A stretch of 64,000 bases of DNA, taken from positions 249,041,008 through 249,105,007 of the forward strand of contig NC_053489.1 of the NCBI RefSeq assembly GCF_905171775.1, in the 5' to 3' direction. Position 1 is the stretch's first letter. Every line of letters begins with the position of its first letter. Both the position numbers and the translations under genes were made by a program. Under the pieces are notes generated by a model. That model made no database searches. It worked only from the letters and a program-made list of their open reading frames with translations, and was not told where the DNA came from. Shown here in pieces: positions 52,386 to 64,000 of the stretch. The stretch comes from Rana temporaria (Eukaryota > Chordata > Amphibia > Anura > Ranidae).

Positions 52386-52641
52386 TTAAAGCGGAGTTCC
52401 ACCCAGAAATGGAACTTCCGCTTTTTGGCACCCTCCCCCCTCCGGTGTCTTCTGGGAGGCACACAGGTCCCAGAAGACAGTAAGGACCATTCGATTCGCA
52501 CAGCGTGAGTCGCGCATGCACAGTAGGTAACCCGATACCTCGGCTTTGGATGCTGACATCGCGGGCACACTGGACAGGTAAGTGTCCTTCTTTTAAAAGT
52601 CAGCAGCTGCAGTATAATAAATTGGCAGACCTCTGCTTTAA
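52386..52641. mobile_element. Short TTAA MITE inside the Penelope-like element
   Basis: TTAAAGCGGAGTTCCACCCA at the left and GCAGACCTCTGCTTTAA at the right, with TTAA at both ends. Its GC-rich middle (GGGAGGCACACAGGTCCCAG) is a shortened version of the middle of 50110-51407. 256 bp, non-coding. Confidence 0.82.
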
Positions 52642-53124
52642 ATTTAAAAACTTCAAAAATAGAAAAATATGTTCAGCACAAGTTCTCCATACTTGTAAAA
52701 GCCTATTGGAGTAACAGATCAACATCATGTCTTTGGCTCATACCATGTGGAGTCCTGTATGAGGGTTCAAGATCCACCATACCTCACGTTCGAGGAGCTT
52801 GCGATGTATATCGCCACCTTGGGTGGACTTCTAACCTTCTGCAAACCATAAAATATGAAAGATGACATGGTGGTGTTTAAAATGTTTGGACACATTACAT
52901 AAACCTTTGTCCGGCTCATATGATGCCCCATGATAGTGCTTATTATTCTTGTTCTTAAGGGTCTTGTAGAACACCCCACATACTGTAGTTGACAAGACGT
53001 GCATTGCACCGTGTATACCACATTATTCGTTCCACAATTAATGCAATCTCGTATTAAGAAATTCTTGCCAGTGGAACATGAACGTACTAAATTTGATTAT
53101 TTTTTTGGAGTGTTTAGTACAAAA

Positions 53125-53426
53125 GATAGATGAAGGATGGATGGCCGCACTCCAAAAACCGTACAGGTTGTCTTTTATTAAATGAACAGGCCATGAATAA
53201 GCACTGATTTTGTGCGAAACGTTGGCTGTTCCCCTGTTCCTGTTTTGATCTGGTGATGTATCTGCTGTTCATTTAATAAAAGACAACCTGTACGGTTTTT
53301 GGAGTGCGGCCATCCATCCTTCATTCAACCTTTATGCTTGCCTAGTGCACCGCCAGCACCCTTGGAATCCTGTAACAGTGTGTGACCGTATAGTAGACCC
53401 ACCTGGAGCGGTGACTTTCTTTCTTC
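53125..53426. mobile_element. 302-bp foldback with perfect arms and 14-bp direct repeat
   Basis: TGTTTAGTACAAAA is at 53111-53124 and 53427-53440. Inside, 58-base arms (53131-53188 and 53266-53323) are exact reverse complements (TGAAGGATGGATGGCCGCAC at the outer side). The loop of 77 bases contains GCACTGATTTTGTGCGAAAC (53201-53220), a hammerhead-like remnant with a CTGA and GCGAAAC. A 103-base tail follows the right arm. A 14-bp duplication indicates target-primed insertion. Confidence 0.85.
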
Positions 53427-53527
53427 TGTTTAGTACAAAACCTGCAGGTGTTAACACCACAGGCATAGGAGCCTACGGTGTGTAACCTCTGATTGAAACA
53501 AACTGGGAGAAAAAAATATCTCCCAGT

Positions 53528-53897
53528 CAGGGCCGGCCCTACCATGGGACCCGATGGTACCATTGTACCAGGTAGCACTTTCAGGGGGGCAGCAAATTTC
53601 CTGCCTGCACGCCATCCCATTCTGCCAGCTCCACTCTCCACTGCACTGTGGGGCTAATTGCCGCCCGACCGCTCCTCCCGTTCCGCTCCACTGTGGGGTT
53701 AATTGCATGAATAGAGCCATAACAGGTCCTTTTTATACTCCTATACACATGTATAGAGCCATGATAGGTCCACTTTAGTTATCATGATATAAAATAATGG
53801 ATGTGGGGCCATTTTGGTGGGCGTAATTTTTTTTTGGGGGGGGAGGGCAGCATTTCATTCTTGGTACCAGGCAGCACAATCTCTTGGGCCGGCACTG
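53528..53897. mobile_element. hAT MITE with perfect 8-bp duplication
   Basis: CTCCCAGT is at 53520-53527 and 53898-53905. Left end CAGGGCCGGCCCTACCATGG, right end TCTTGGGCCGGCACTG. The sequence TACCAGGTAGCAC near the left is matched by TACCAGGCAGCAC near the right. A short tandem pair (ATAGAGCCATAACAGGTCC and ATAGAGCCATGATAGGTCC) is internal. It interrupts the Penelope-like reading frame. Confidence 0.92.
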
Positions 53898-55750
53898 CTC
53901 CCAGTGTGCTGGCTCGCCTACTCAAGAAAATACAACCTGCTTCCATGATTTAACTGAGATCCTTGTCTGTGGACAAGATGGGAAGATGCCTCTGTATAAT
54001 ATCAGTAACTTGGTTAAAGTACGTTGTAGCAAAAGTGATGGGATGAATCTGTGCCACTAATTCAGACATTTTTTGATGTTTTAAAAGAGTTACGTTATCT
54101 CTCTCTTTTTAGCTATATTTATAGCTCTCTCTATATGGTTTTGTTTGTACCCACATGCCTGTAACCTAGAGGACACTACATTGCATTCATCCGCAAAATG
54201 TTCCAATGTTGAACAATTTAGTTTGGTCCTGATAAATTCCCCCACTGGCACTGACCGTATAGTGTGCGAAGGATGACAACTAGTGGCTAACAGTAATGAG
54301 TTGCCATCACATGTCTTACGGTAAGTGCGGATGTCCCCTGAGGAACTACAGCCTTGCAGAGCGATGTCCAAAAAATTTATACTTTCATGTTGAAACTCAC
54401 AGTTGAATTACAAATTCAGGGGATTAGAATTCACATACATGACAAAGGAAGCAACATCGTCATTGGTGATTTCCCATACAAGGAGCAGGTCGTCAATGTA
54501 ACGACAATGCCACTTGATGTGGCTTGCAAACGGATTGGACGGTGGGCAAAGATATTTCTCCTCCCACCAGCCCATGTAAAAATTGGCCAAAGAGGGGGAG
54601 AACTTGGCTCCCATTAAAGCACCCCTACATTGTAGATACAAAACATTATCAAAAGTGAAAAAATTATGCTTGACTAAATCTACAGTAAGGACAATTCTTT
54701 AAGTTCCGAATTGTAGGAACTATAGCATTCAAGATGGAATCTCAGTGCTTTCAATGCCTGTTCATGCGGGATGCAAGAATATAATGATTTGACATCCATA
54801 GAGACCCAGCTAAACGTATCCACCCACTGGAATCTAGCCGGGTAATCTGGCAACCAAAGGCTGTAGAAATTGGTCAACCCAGTGACCAAGTTTCTCAAAG
54901 AGCGAGCCAATGTCTGCAACTATAGGTCACCCCTGAATTGGTGTTTTATGTAACTTAGGCAAATTATGAAAAACTGGGCTCACTGGGTCATCAACCAAAA
55001 GATGTTCCACCATTTTGGATGACAGAACCCCCAAATCTTGTCCAGAAGCTGACATTCAAAAATGGTAGTAGGCTTGTTGGATAATATGCGATATGTAGAC
55101 GCATACTTAAGTTGTTATAAAGTTTCTGATTTATAATCCTCCGAATTTAGAATGACAGACCCTCCCTTATCAGCTTGTTTGATAACTACAATATTGCGAG
55201 ATTTTAAAGTTTTAATTGCAGCCCTCTCTGTCTTAGAAAAAATGCCTTACTTTTCTAGCGATAATCTTACAATGTTATCTCTAAGTGAGACGAAATCCTG
55301 TTCAACCAAAGTCTGAAACATTTCTATTGCTGCACTACGTGTTTGCACCGGGTTAAAAATATCTATTACCTCCACAGATGTGTGTTGCAATACCATGCAC
55401 TCCACATGTAGTCTCTGACTGTATATTCTCCAGAATGGACCTAATAACCAGGTACTGAAAATTAAAGGTGTCACAAATAGATATATCACTCCTGGAAGCC
55501 ACAGGCGAAGACAGTGGATTTTGGCTCGGCACTAAAATGCTTCCTTAATACCATGTTGCGAAAGAAACGATTAACATCAAGTAAAGTTCCAAAGATTTCG
55601 AAATGCAACATAGGAGAAAAGGAAAGATAACCCTGTATCAGAAAATGCAACACATGACAGATTAACTACTTTAGCTATATTAACACTTTAAATGCTTGTT
55701 TGGGTCTATGGAACTGTAAGAAAAAAACACTTTTACTTACCCAATCCTCC

Positions 55751-55830
55751 ACTCCCCAGAACTTTCCTCTACTTCCCTACACTCCGTCAGCAGCTACAAA
55801 TACTGTAGCTGCTGATTTTTAATATTCGGA
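55751..55830. repeat. Direct repeat, partner of 56966-57040
   Basis: ACTCCCCAGAACTTTCCTCT, then ACTTCCCTACACTCCGTCAG and CAGCTACAAATACTGTAGCT, recurs about 1215 bp downstream with very few differences. TACTGTAGCTGCTGATTTTTAAT is a word of the TTAA family at 50890. Two adjacent TTAA-family copies, one carrying the hAT element, are the likely explanation. Confidence 0.75.
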
Positions 55831-55862
55831 CACTTACCTGCCCTGGAATCCAGCAATGTCGA

Positions 55863-56891
55863 TAGGGCCGTCTTAATGGCATCATGGGCCCCTGGGCAAA
55901 GTAATGCTCTGAGACCTCTACAATGGAGACGGTGTAGGTAAACAGATATCAAGTAGGTAGGAGGCAGACAAGCTGAGCTTCCCCTTTCGGGTGAAGCTCT
56001 GCATTAACTACATAAACAATCATTCTGTACAGCAAAGAAACAGTGGGAAAATACTACATACAGTATATAAAGTAACAAAAGCTGTCCTGTGCATATAATG
56101 GGCCAGATCCACAAAAGAATTACGCCGGCGTATCTATTGATACGCCGCGTAATTTTAAATTTCCCGCGTTGTATCTTTGTTTTATATCTACAAAACAAGA
56201 TACGACTGCATCTCGGACATTTTTTTACGTCGTTTTCGTTCGGCTTTTTCCGGCGTATAGTTACCCCTGCTATTATGAGGCGTACTCAATGTTAAGTATG
56301 GCCGTCGTTCCCGCGTCAAATTTTTAATTTTTTACGTCGTTTGCGCAAGTTGTTCGCGAATAGGGATTTGCGTAGAATGACGTCACCGTCGTAAGCATTG
56401 GCTTGTTCCGGTTTCATTTCCAGCATGCGCACTGGGATACCCCCACGGACGGTGCATGCGCCGTCCAAAAAAAACGTTGTTTACGTCGGGTCACAACGTA
56501 TTTACATAAAACACACCCCCATCACATCCATTTGAATTCCGCGCCCTTACGCCTCCAAAGATACACTACGCCGCCGTAACTTACGGCGCAAATTCTTTGA
56601 GGATTCGAAAAAAAAAAAGTTACGGCGGCGTAGTGTATCTTAGATACGCTACGCCCGGCAGAATAATGCGCCGATCTACGTGGATCTGCCCCAATATATC
56701 TATATATATGCTAGATTGATGCCTCCCCATCACTATGGCCCCTCTGCACCACTACCAGCTTGCCTCCCCTATGTATCCATCACTCAGTGCCACCATGGGG
56801 ACCAGCTGCTTTGGGGAAAGTGCAGGGGCCCCCAATGCAGCTGGGTCCCCTGGGCAGTGCCCAGGTGTGCCCTCTCATTAAGACAGCCCTG
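55863..56891. mobile_element. hAT element with perfect 8-bp duplication
   Basis: AATGTCGA is at 55855-55862 and 56892-56899. Left end TAGGGCCGTCTTAATGGCAT, right end TCATTAAGACAGCCCTG, and CCCCTGGGCA occurs near both ends (inverted and direct). The ends resemble those of 15405-17358 (CAGGGCCGTCTTTAA). A foldback MITE is nested inside. No transposase. Confidence 0.9.
56099..56693. mobile_element. Foldback MITE with CCAGATCCAC ends
   Basis: GGGCCAGATCCACAAAAGAA at the left and CTACGTGGATCTGCCCC at the right. Inner palindromes GCGTATCTATTGATACGC and GTATCTTAGATAC. CpG-rich. Same family as 3131-3812 and 15634-16837, and as in the latter it is housed in a CAGGGCCGTCTTTAA-type hAT. Confidence 0.8.
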
Positions 56892-56899
56892 AATGTCGA

Positions 56900-58906
56900 C
56901 ACCCCAGCCGATGTTTCCATCAGCTCTTAACTGCTGCCATAGGCGTTAAGGGTTCTCTACTGCCCACTCCCCAGAACTTTCCTCTACTTCCCTACGCTCT
57001 GTCAGCAGCTACAAATACTGTAGCTGCTGATTTTTAATATAAAGATGCTTACCAGGATCCAGTGCTGTCTTCACCTTGGCCAGTTCTTTGCTGGTCTTTG
57101 GGTCAATGGCGCTGCTATGTTGACTGTGGGAAGCTGGCTGTGAATTCCTGCTGGCTCATGGCCAGCTCACCACTGTGCATCCCAGAGACCTCCTTTCTGA
57201 ATGGTCCTGCTGCCTCTTGGGACCTGTGACCTAGGAGGTTGCTGGGGTGGGGAATCGGGGACCCTAAATAGACTTTCACAGTAAAAATTAGGTACCAGTT
57301 TACAATGAGGGGAGAGGAGGAGAATAAGCAAAATGTATTTTTTTCAGTTACATTCTGGAGTGAGCCTGCAGAAGCGTGAAATTGGGTAAGTAAAAGTGCT
57401 TTTGTTGCCCCCTAGACCTAAACATTTAACCCTTACAGTGTGGCATTCGCTCCAATGCAAGGGAGCATTTTCCTTTCCCTGGAGTTTAGCGTTAATCTTT
57501 TTATTATTGCTACGGGTATATATACATCATTGTCTTTTGCCCATAGTGCTTTATCAGCATAAATTCCTATGATCTATTAAACTAAATTAAGTCCTAGAAT
57601 TACATCTTCCACTGCCAACCAAGGAAGCATTAAGAACTATTTTCACTCAATGCATTTATTATTAAGCAAGAATAGACGATCGCCCAGACTGCTGAGGAAA
57701 AAATACATGCCATGTTCTCAGGGCCTGTAGGAAACCTGCCAAGCCCAAAGCTACATTTTGTTTAACCACAAACCGTGTTTTTCTAGTGCTGAGGTTCTAG
57801 TGGTGGCAATGCTGCGGCTAAACAATGTTTACATGCAGTTGGATAGGAATGACTTTGTCCCCGTGATCATATAGCGTACTGACACAATAGTGCCAGCTTA
57901 ATTTTTGAATGGTTCGTTGCGATCTTGGCTCTATATACTTCAGCAGTTATACGGTAGTACTGGAGCAGTTCTTTAATGAAGCTCCTGCGTCGAAATGATT
58001 CGGTAATGATCCCGCGACCATCTTTTTGCTTTTACTTCAATAAGTATATAAGGCAATTACATTTCCCATTTAAAATGGTTCAGTAATTAAGGAGCAGTGC
58101 GACGGCCCCGCTGCTGGGAATGTTCTGATTCTGCAATGGTTCAGTAACAATGATGATTAGTCTTGTAGCAAAGCTTTGCAGAAGACTCTTGTTAGTGATG
58201 GGGAAGGGTAGGCGCCCAGATCTCATTAGCGGTATATTACTGCTGGACTAAGCTTGAACATATCCTCACACGTAACAAATGTAGACAGGACCTAGGGGAA
58301 CTAGCAGAACTGCACTGATGCCTAGACATCTGTATAGCTCCATTTATCATTTGTAACACATTCAAACAGAGCTGTCACAGTTGGTTTAGAAAGTACAAAT
58401 GTGGGACCTATTGTGTACACGCTCCTATGGTGTATGCCAAAATAAAGGGCACGCCCTAACTGCTTCCAATTACTTTGGGATCACATTAATGTGTATATCT
58501 CACGTGGTTCACAGGAAATCCCATGATTGCATCCTACGCAAAGTCACTGGTAATAAAAGCATTGTGAGCTGGCTATTGAATTCTCATTGATGACTGAGAC
58601 ATTATCAACCGTCTTGCACTTGTCATGAGACTACCTTGTGCTTTGTTTGATTTGGACAGTGTTATGTTTCCACGCACACGATAAAATAGATGATACTTTT
58701 TTATGCAGAAAATGTAATGATCCATTATCTATCATAGCATAGGTATGCTTATAAAACAGTAAATGTGACATTCCCTTAAATATTTACTGCAAATAAAGCC
58801 TCCTGGTGCATATTTTACATTTGTAATTGATTCACCTCCAGTGAACACTTGATGAATGCCACATTCACTGATCTTTTTTTCTTTTCTTTTTTTTTTTCAT
58901 ATACAT
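56900..58906. other. Mostly unique non-coding sequence
   Basis: After the direct repeat (56966-57040) a TTAA-family-like middle region runs to about 57440. From there to 58900 nothing is recognised except ordinary AT-rich DNA and a T-rich tract at 58876-58900. No host exon was supported. Confidence 0.45.
56966..57040. repeat. Direct repeat, partner of 55751-55830
   Basis: Second copy of the ACTCCCCAGAACTTTCCTCT block. It differs by single bases (CGCTCTGTCAG against CACTCCGTCAG) and continues TTTTTAATATAAAGATGCTT where the first reads TTTTTAATATTCGGACACTT. Confidence 0.75.
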
Positions 58907-59692
58907 CATATTACCAAAAGTATTGTTAGTCCTGCCTTTACACGCACGTGAACTTTAATGACATTTCAGTCTTAGTCTGTAGGGTTTAATGTTGAGTTGG
59001 CCCACCCTTTGCAGCTATAACAGCTTCAACTCTTCTGGGAAGGCTCTCCACAAGGTTTAGGAGTGTGTCTATGGGAATGTTTGACCATTCTTCCAGAAGC
59101 ATGTTTGTGAGGTCAGACACCGATGTGGATGAGAACGTCTAACTCGCAGTCTCCGCTCGAATTCATTCCAAAGGTGTTCTATCAGGTTGAGGTCAGGACT
59201 CTGTGCAGCCCAGTCAAGTTCCTTCTCCCTATCCATGTCTGCTTTGTGCACTGGTCCAAATCATTTGATGGAGGGATGATTATGGTGTAAAGTTGTTTTT
59301 CAGGGATTATGCCTTTCCCTTTAGTTTCAGTGAAGGAAACTCTTAAGGCATCAGCATACCAAGACATTTTAGACCATTTCATGCTCCCAACTTTGTGCAC
59401 TGGTGATGTTTAAACATGAAGGGGCCATCCCCAAACTGTTCCCACAAACAAGGTCCATAAAGACAGTAGGTGATCGTGTTTGGTGATGAATTAGAGTGGA
59501 GACTGAGACCCAGGGGTCTGCTTGTCCATCAGTGCCTGGCCTCACAGACCTACAGTCTTCCCAGAAGAGTAAAAGCTGTCATAGCTGCAAAGGTTGGGCC
59601 GACTCAATACTGAACCCTACGGACTAAGACTGGGGTGCCATTAAAGTTTATATGCGTGGAAAAAGACAGACACCCCAATACTTTTGGTAATA

Positions 59693-59695
<3 letters not shown>
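58907..59695. mobile_element. Palindromised Tc1-like derivative, second copy
   Basis: Inverted ends TATTACCAAAAGTATTG / CAATACTTTTGGTAATA and an inner pair AGTTGGCCCACCCTTTGCAG / CTGCAAAGGTTGGGCCGACT. The minus strand near 59400-59330 encodes transposase-like SMKWSKMSWYADAL. Transposase C-terminal remnants face each other as in 30359-31607. The shared layout shows that the palindromised form was itself amplified. Confidence 0.78.

Positions 59696-59732
<37 letters not shown>
59695..59732. repeat. (GT)n microsatellite
   Basis: About 19 GT dinucleotides immediately at the right end of the Tc1 derivative. Confidence 0.92.
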
Positions 59733-59735
<3 letters not shown>

Positions 59736-59751
59736 ATTTTTATTTATATAC

Positions 59752-59905
59752 AGTTGCGCTCATAAGTTTACATACCCTGGCAGAATTAAATTTCTTGGCT
59801 ATTTTTCAGAGAATATGAATAACACACAAACTTTTTTTTCCACTCATGGTTAGTGTTTGGCTGAAGCCCTTTATTATCAATCGACTGTGTTTACTGGTTT
59901 TAAGA
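59752..59905. mobile_element. Terminal fragment of another Tc1-like transposon
   Basis: ACAGTTGCGCTCATAAGTTT followed by ACATACCCTGGCAGAATTAA and GAATATGAATAACACACAAA is the terminal inverted repeat of a vertebrate Tc1 family recognised from memory. Only about 150 bp remain; the matching end is not seen in this window. Confidence 0.65.
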
Positions 59906-60307
59906 GTGGGCTTGGTACGCCACTCCCCATATTGCTTTTATCCTGTTACCCGTGATCACTTTTATTTTAATGTTCTGTTGGTTTTATTGCATTAAAACCC
60001 ACCTTTTGACCTGCACTACGGGAGCACCGTTTTTCTTTCTCCTTCCATGTTTGGCGCCATCGTGCCTTCATTTACTCTACAAGGAGTTTCCCCATCTGGA
60101 GTTGTCTTAGCACCTTCTGAAAACAGGAGCTCTGAGTCTTCCACAAGTCCAGGATACCATCCTCCAAAGCCCTGTACACACAATCGGATATCTGATGGAA
60201 TCTAATCCGATGGATTTTTCCCCAGTCGTCTTCCAAGTCAGCCCTTGAGAGATGGAGCTCCTCCTCACAATCAGGAAACACATTGCCACAAAATACTTTT
60301 TTTTTAA

Positions 60308-60612
60308 ATGCAGCCATGTCTCTCCCCCCAAAATGCAGCCATGTCTCTCCCCCAAAATGCAGCCATGTCTCTCCCCCAAAATGCAGCCATGTCTCTCCCC
60401 CAAAATGCAGCCATGTCTCTCCCCCAAAATGCAGCCATGTCTCCCCCCCAAAATGCAGCCATGTCTCCCCCCCAAAATGCAGCCATGTCTCCCCCCAAAA
60501 TGCAGCCATGTCTCCCCCCCCAAAACGCAGCCATGTCTCCCCTTGTGTCCCCCAAACGCAGCCATGTCTCCCCTTGTGTCCCCCAAATGCAGCCATGTCT
60601 CCCCCCAAATGC
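60308..60612. repeat. 24-25-bp minisatellite GCAGCCATGTCTC(C)nAAAAT
   Basis: GCAGCCATGTCTCTCCCCCA-AAAT repeats about twelve times (starts at 60310, 60335, 60359). Spacing varies with the C-run length, and the last units carry CTTGTGTCCCCCAAACGC. Multiple overlapping long open frames on both strands are by-products of the array. Confidence 0.9.
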
Positions 60613-60657
60613 ACCGTTGTGTCTCCCAATATCGACTTTGTGTAGGTCTCCCCCACC

Positions 60658-60899
60658 GTCTAGTTTGGCGCTCAGGGAACATAACAGCTTTCATTTGAAT
60701 AGCTGTGTGTTCCCCGCCGTGCGTCATCATAGCCCCTCCCCCTTGTCCGGGCACTTTGATAGACATATCACCGTCCAATCCTGGGACCTGTCTATCAAAG
60801 TGCCCGGACAAGGGGGAGGGGCTATGACGATGCGCGGCAGGGAACATACAGCTATTCAAATGAAAGCTGTTATGTTCCCTGAGCGCCGAACAACTAGAC
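60658..60899. mobile_element. 242-bp near-perfect palindrome
   Basis: GTCTAGTTTGGCGCTCAGGG at the left is answered by CCCTGAGCGCCGAACAACTAGAC at the right. Arms of about 100 bp pair through AGCTTTCATTTGAATAGCTG and CCCCTCCCCCTTGTCCGGGC to a loop near 60775. No 8-bp duplication was seen. It abuts the minisatellite, so it may be part of a larger element. Confidence 0.8.
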
Positions 60900-61108
60900 A
60901 GCGGCAGCAGTTCTCCTACAGTGGCATGTGTTATACATACCCGAGGACTGCTCAGCTCTCCGCCTTCCTCTCCGCCCCCTCAGTCTCTTCTCGGTCTCCT
61001 CTCCGACCGCTCCCCACCCCCTCACCCCACTCTCCGAGTACAAGTACTCGCGCAAATGCTCAGTATCGGTCCCGATACTAGTATCAGTATCGGGACAACC
61101 CTAGCCAC

Positions 61109-61219
61109 AACCATAAACAGTACATTTGGAGAGGATTCAACAAGGCCTATGATGAAAGGTACACCATTCTTACTGTGAAACACGGAGGTGGATCGCTGAT
61201 GTTTTGGGGATGTGTGAGC
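61109..61219 (+). pseudogene. Tc1-like transposase fragment
   Basis: The plus strand encodes YIWRGFNKAYDERYTI and VKHGGGSLMFWGCVS, the region just after the first catalytic aspartate of Tc1 transposases (KHGGGSLMFWGC is a family hallmark). Only about 37 codons are left and neither end of the transposon is adjacent. It could derive from the element whose end lies at 59752. Confidence 0.82.
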
Positions 61220-61229
61220 AGGGCCCTTT

Positions 61230-63520
<2,291 letters not shown>

Positions 63521-63535
63521 AAAACTGGCTACTTG

Positions 63536-63660
63536 GTTATCTCCTGTAGTATGTCGCATTCGCAGTCTCTGATAATCTCCTGTAGTATGTCGCATACGCA
63601 GTCTCTGGTTATCTCATGTAGTATGTTGCATTCACAGTCTCTGGTTCTTTCCTGTCTCAT
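63536..63660. repeat. 36-bp tandem repeat
   Basis: TCTCCTGTAGTATGTCGCAT with TCGCAGTCTCTGGTTA repeats about 3.5 times (starts 63540 and 63576). As 36 is a multiple of three, one frame shows a repeated SCSMSHSQSL peptide, but there is no sign it is coding. Confidence 0.85.
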
Positions 63661-63702
63661 CTATAGTCTATTTAAAAGTAGTACCTGCTGTTGCTCAAAT
63701 CA

Positions 63703-63862
63703 CTTTATTACACTTTTATTTCTGATATCTATGGCTATGCATATTTATTTAATTCATATTGATCACTATATTTGATTGGCTGCTTGTGCATGTGTGCCAA
63801 GCAAAATCAAATAGCGCTCAATATGGATTAAATAAATAGATATAAAGTGTAATAAATAAACT
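63703..63862. mobile_element. AT-rich foldback
   Basis: TTTATTACACTTTTAT and ATTTATTTAATTCATATTGA on the left are answered by TCAATATGGATTAAATAAAT and ATAAAGTGTAATAAAT on the right, around a centre at GTGCATGTGTGCCAAGC. Arms total about 70 bp. Ends not precisely defined. Confidence 0.65.
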
Positions 63863-64000
63863 TTGCAGTACATGAACTTTCACTGAAAGTAGACTGTTTA
63901 ATGAGCTGGGGTGAACTGATCCATCGGGCAGTTTATGTAGTGCCAATTCATAATTTGTTAATTGAAAGATTAAAGAGCTTGACTTGTAGTTTTGTTAGCT

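Larger units (their letters stand above)
52767..55489 (-). pseudogene. Penelope-like RT and GIY-YIG endonuclease, degenerate
   Basis: Reading on the minus strand, VVIKQADKGGSV (55187-55161) is the conserved N-terminal RT motif. VSMDVKSLYSCIPHEQALKA (about 54805-54750) carries a catalytic Asp, CRYIDDLLLVWE (54506-54470) the catalytic YIDD, and NPLNL lies just beyond. The C-terminal part has VYTVQC and LQYVGCSTRPLRTRI (53020-52950), the Penelope version of a GIY-YIG endonuclease. Stops and frameshifts separate the blocks into at least six frames, and two insertions lie between RT and endonuclease. The element is inactive. Confidence 0.88.
52235..55650 (-). mobile_element. Penelope-like retroelement hit by three insertions
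   Basis: On the minus strand a reverse transcriptase is followed by a GIY-YIG-type endonuclease, the order that defines Penelope-like elements. Downstream lies a tail with a hammerhead-like motif and AATAAAG (52285-52277 on the minus strand). Later insertions are a TTAA MITE (52386-52641), a 302-bp foldback with a 14-bp direct repeat (53125-53426) and a hAT MITE with an 8-bp repeat (53528-53897). Outer limits are approximate because no terminal repeats were delimited. Confidence 0.8.

Noticed and set aside
60072..61081. Long open frames on both strands (up to 257 codons)
   Set aside because: They follow the 24-25-bp GCAGCCATGTCTC array and continue into a palindrome. Overlapping frames on both strands indicate repeat composition, not genes.

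Overview
The window looks like amphibian nuclear DNA, most likely from a ranid frog. The grounds are a very high density of short foldback DNA transposons, Tc1-like elements carrying vertebrate-type DD34E transposase, a Penelope-like retroelement, and recurrent GTACACACGATCGG, TTAAAGTGG.TGTAAA and GCGGAGTTCCACCC repeat ends, which I associate with Rana-type genomic clones. That species call is from memory of repeat style, not a search. No host protein-coding gene, tRNA or rRNA could be supported. The window reads as intergenic or long-intron sequence. The only recognisable protein-coding homology belongs to broken transposable elements: three Tc1-like elements, one Tc1 fragment and one Penelope-like element. 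All coordinates and alignments were made by eye and can be off by a few bases.

Layout. 0-10 kb: foldback MITEs, two TGTAG-headed repeats that may be LTRs, a segment framed by an inverted repeat (4334-5703), a hAT MITE with a perfect 8-bp duplication, and a 525-bp near-perfect palindrome at 8741-9265. 10.6-17.4 kb: two nested stacks. In the first, a hAT holds a Tc1 that holds two TTAA MITEs, one of which holds a TTA-duplicating MITE. The same Tc1 also holds a 1.5-kb insertion carrying part of a second Tc1-like transposon. In the second, a hAT with a perfect 8-bp duplication holds a foldback MITE that holds another TTA MITE. 18-24 kb: tandem MITEs, a second long palindrome, an hAT MITE. 25-32 kb: a 19-bp minisatellite inside a hAT, a palindromised Tc1 derivative with a nested MITE. 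33-37.4 kb: a 44-bp minisatellite and four small hAT foldbacks with exact 8-bp duplications, one inside another. 37.4-41.4 kb: mostly unique DNA.

41.5-44.9 kb: a mariner-type element holds two long foldback elements, each of which holds a TAA-duplicating MITE. Because each foldback has two copies of the target, the uninterrupted arm serves as an internal empty site. 45-52 kb: more hAT and TTAA elements. 52.2-55.7 kb: a Penelope-like element (reverse transcriptase plus GIY-YIG endonuclease, minus strand) hit by three later insertions. 55.8-57 kb: a hAT with a nested MITE. 58.9-61.3 kb: a second palindromised Tc1 derivative, Tc1 fragments, a minisatellite and a palindrome. 61.6-61.8 kb: a (TA)n tract. 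The last 2 kb is AT-rich with a 36-bp repeat and a terminal inverted repeat.

The most interesting candidate system is a set of long foldback elements (41667-43786 and 53125-53426, possibly also 43893-44760). Two are flanked by 11- and 14-bp direct repeats and carry a degraded hammerhead-ribozyme-like core in the loop between their inverted arms. A similar motif lies beside the Penelope-like element. This suggests non-autonomous, Penelope-mobilised, ribozyme-bearing retroelements.
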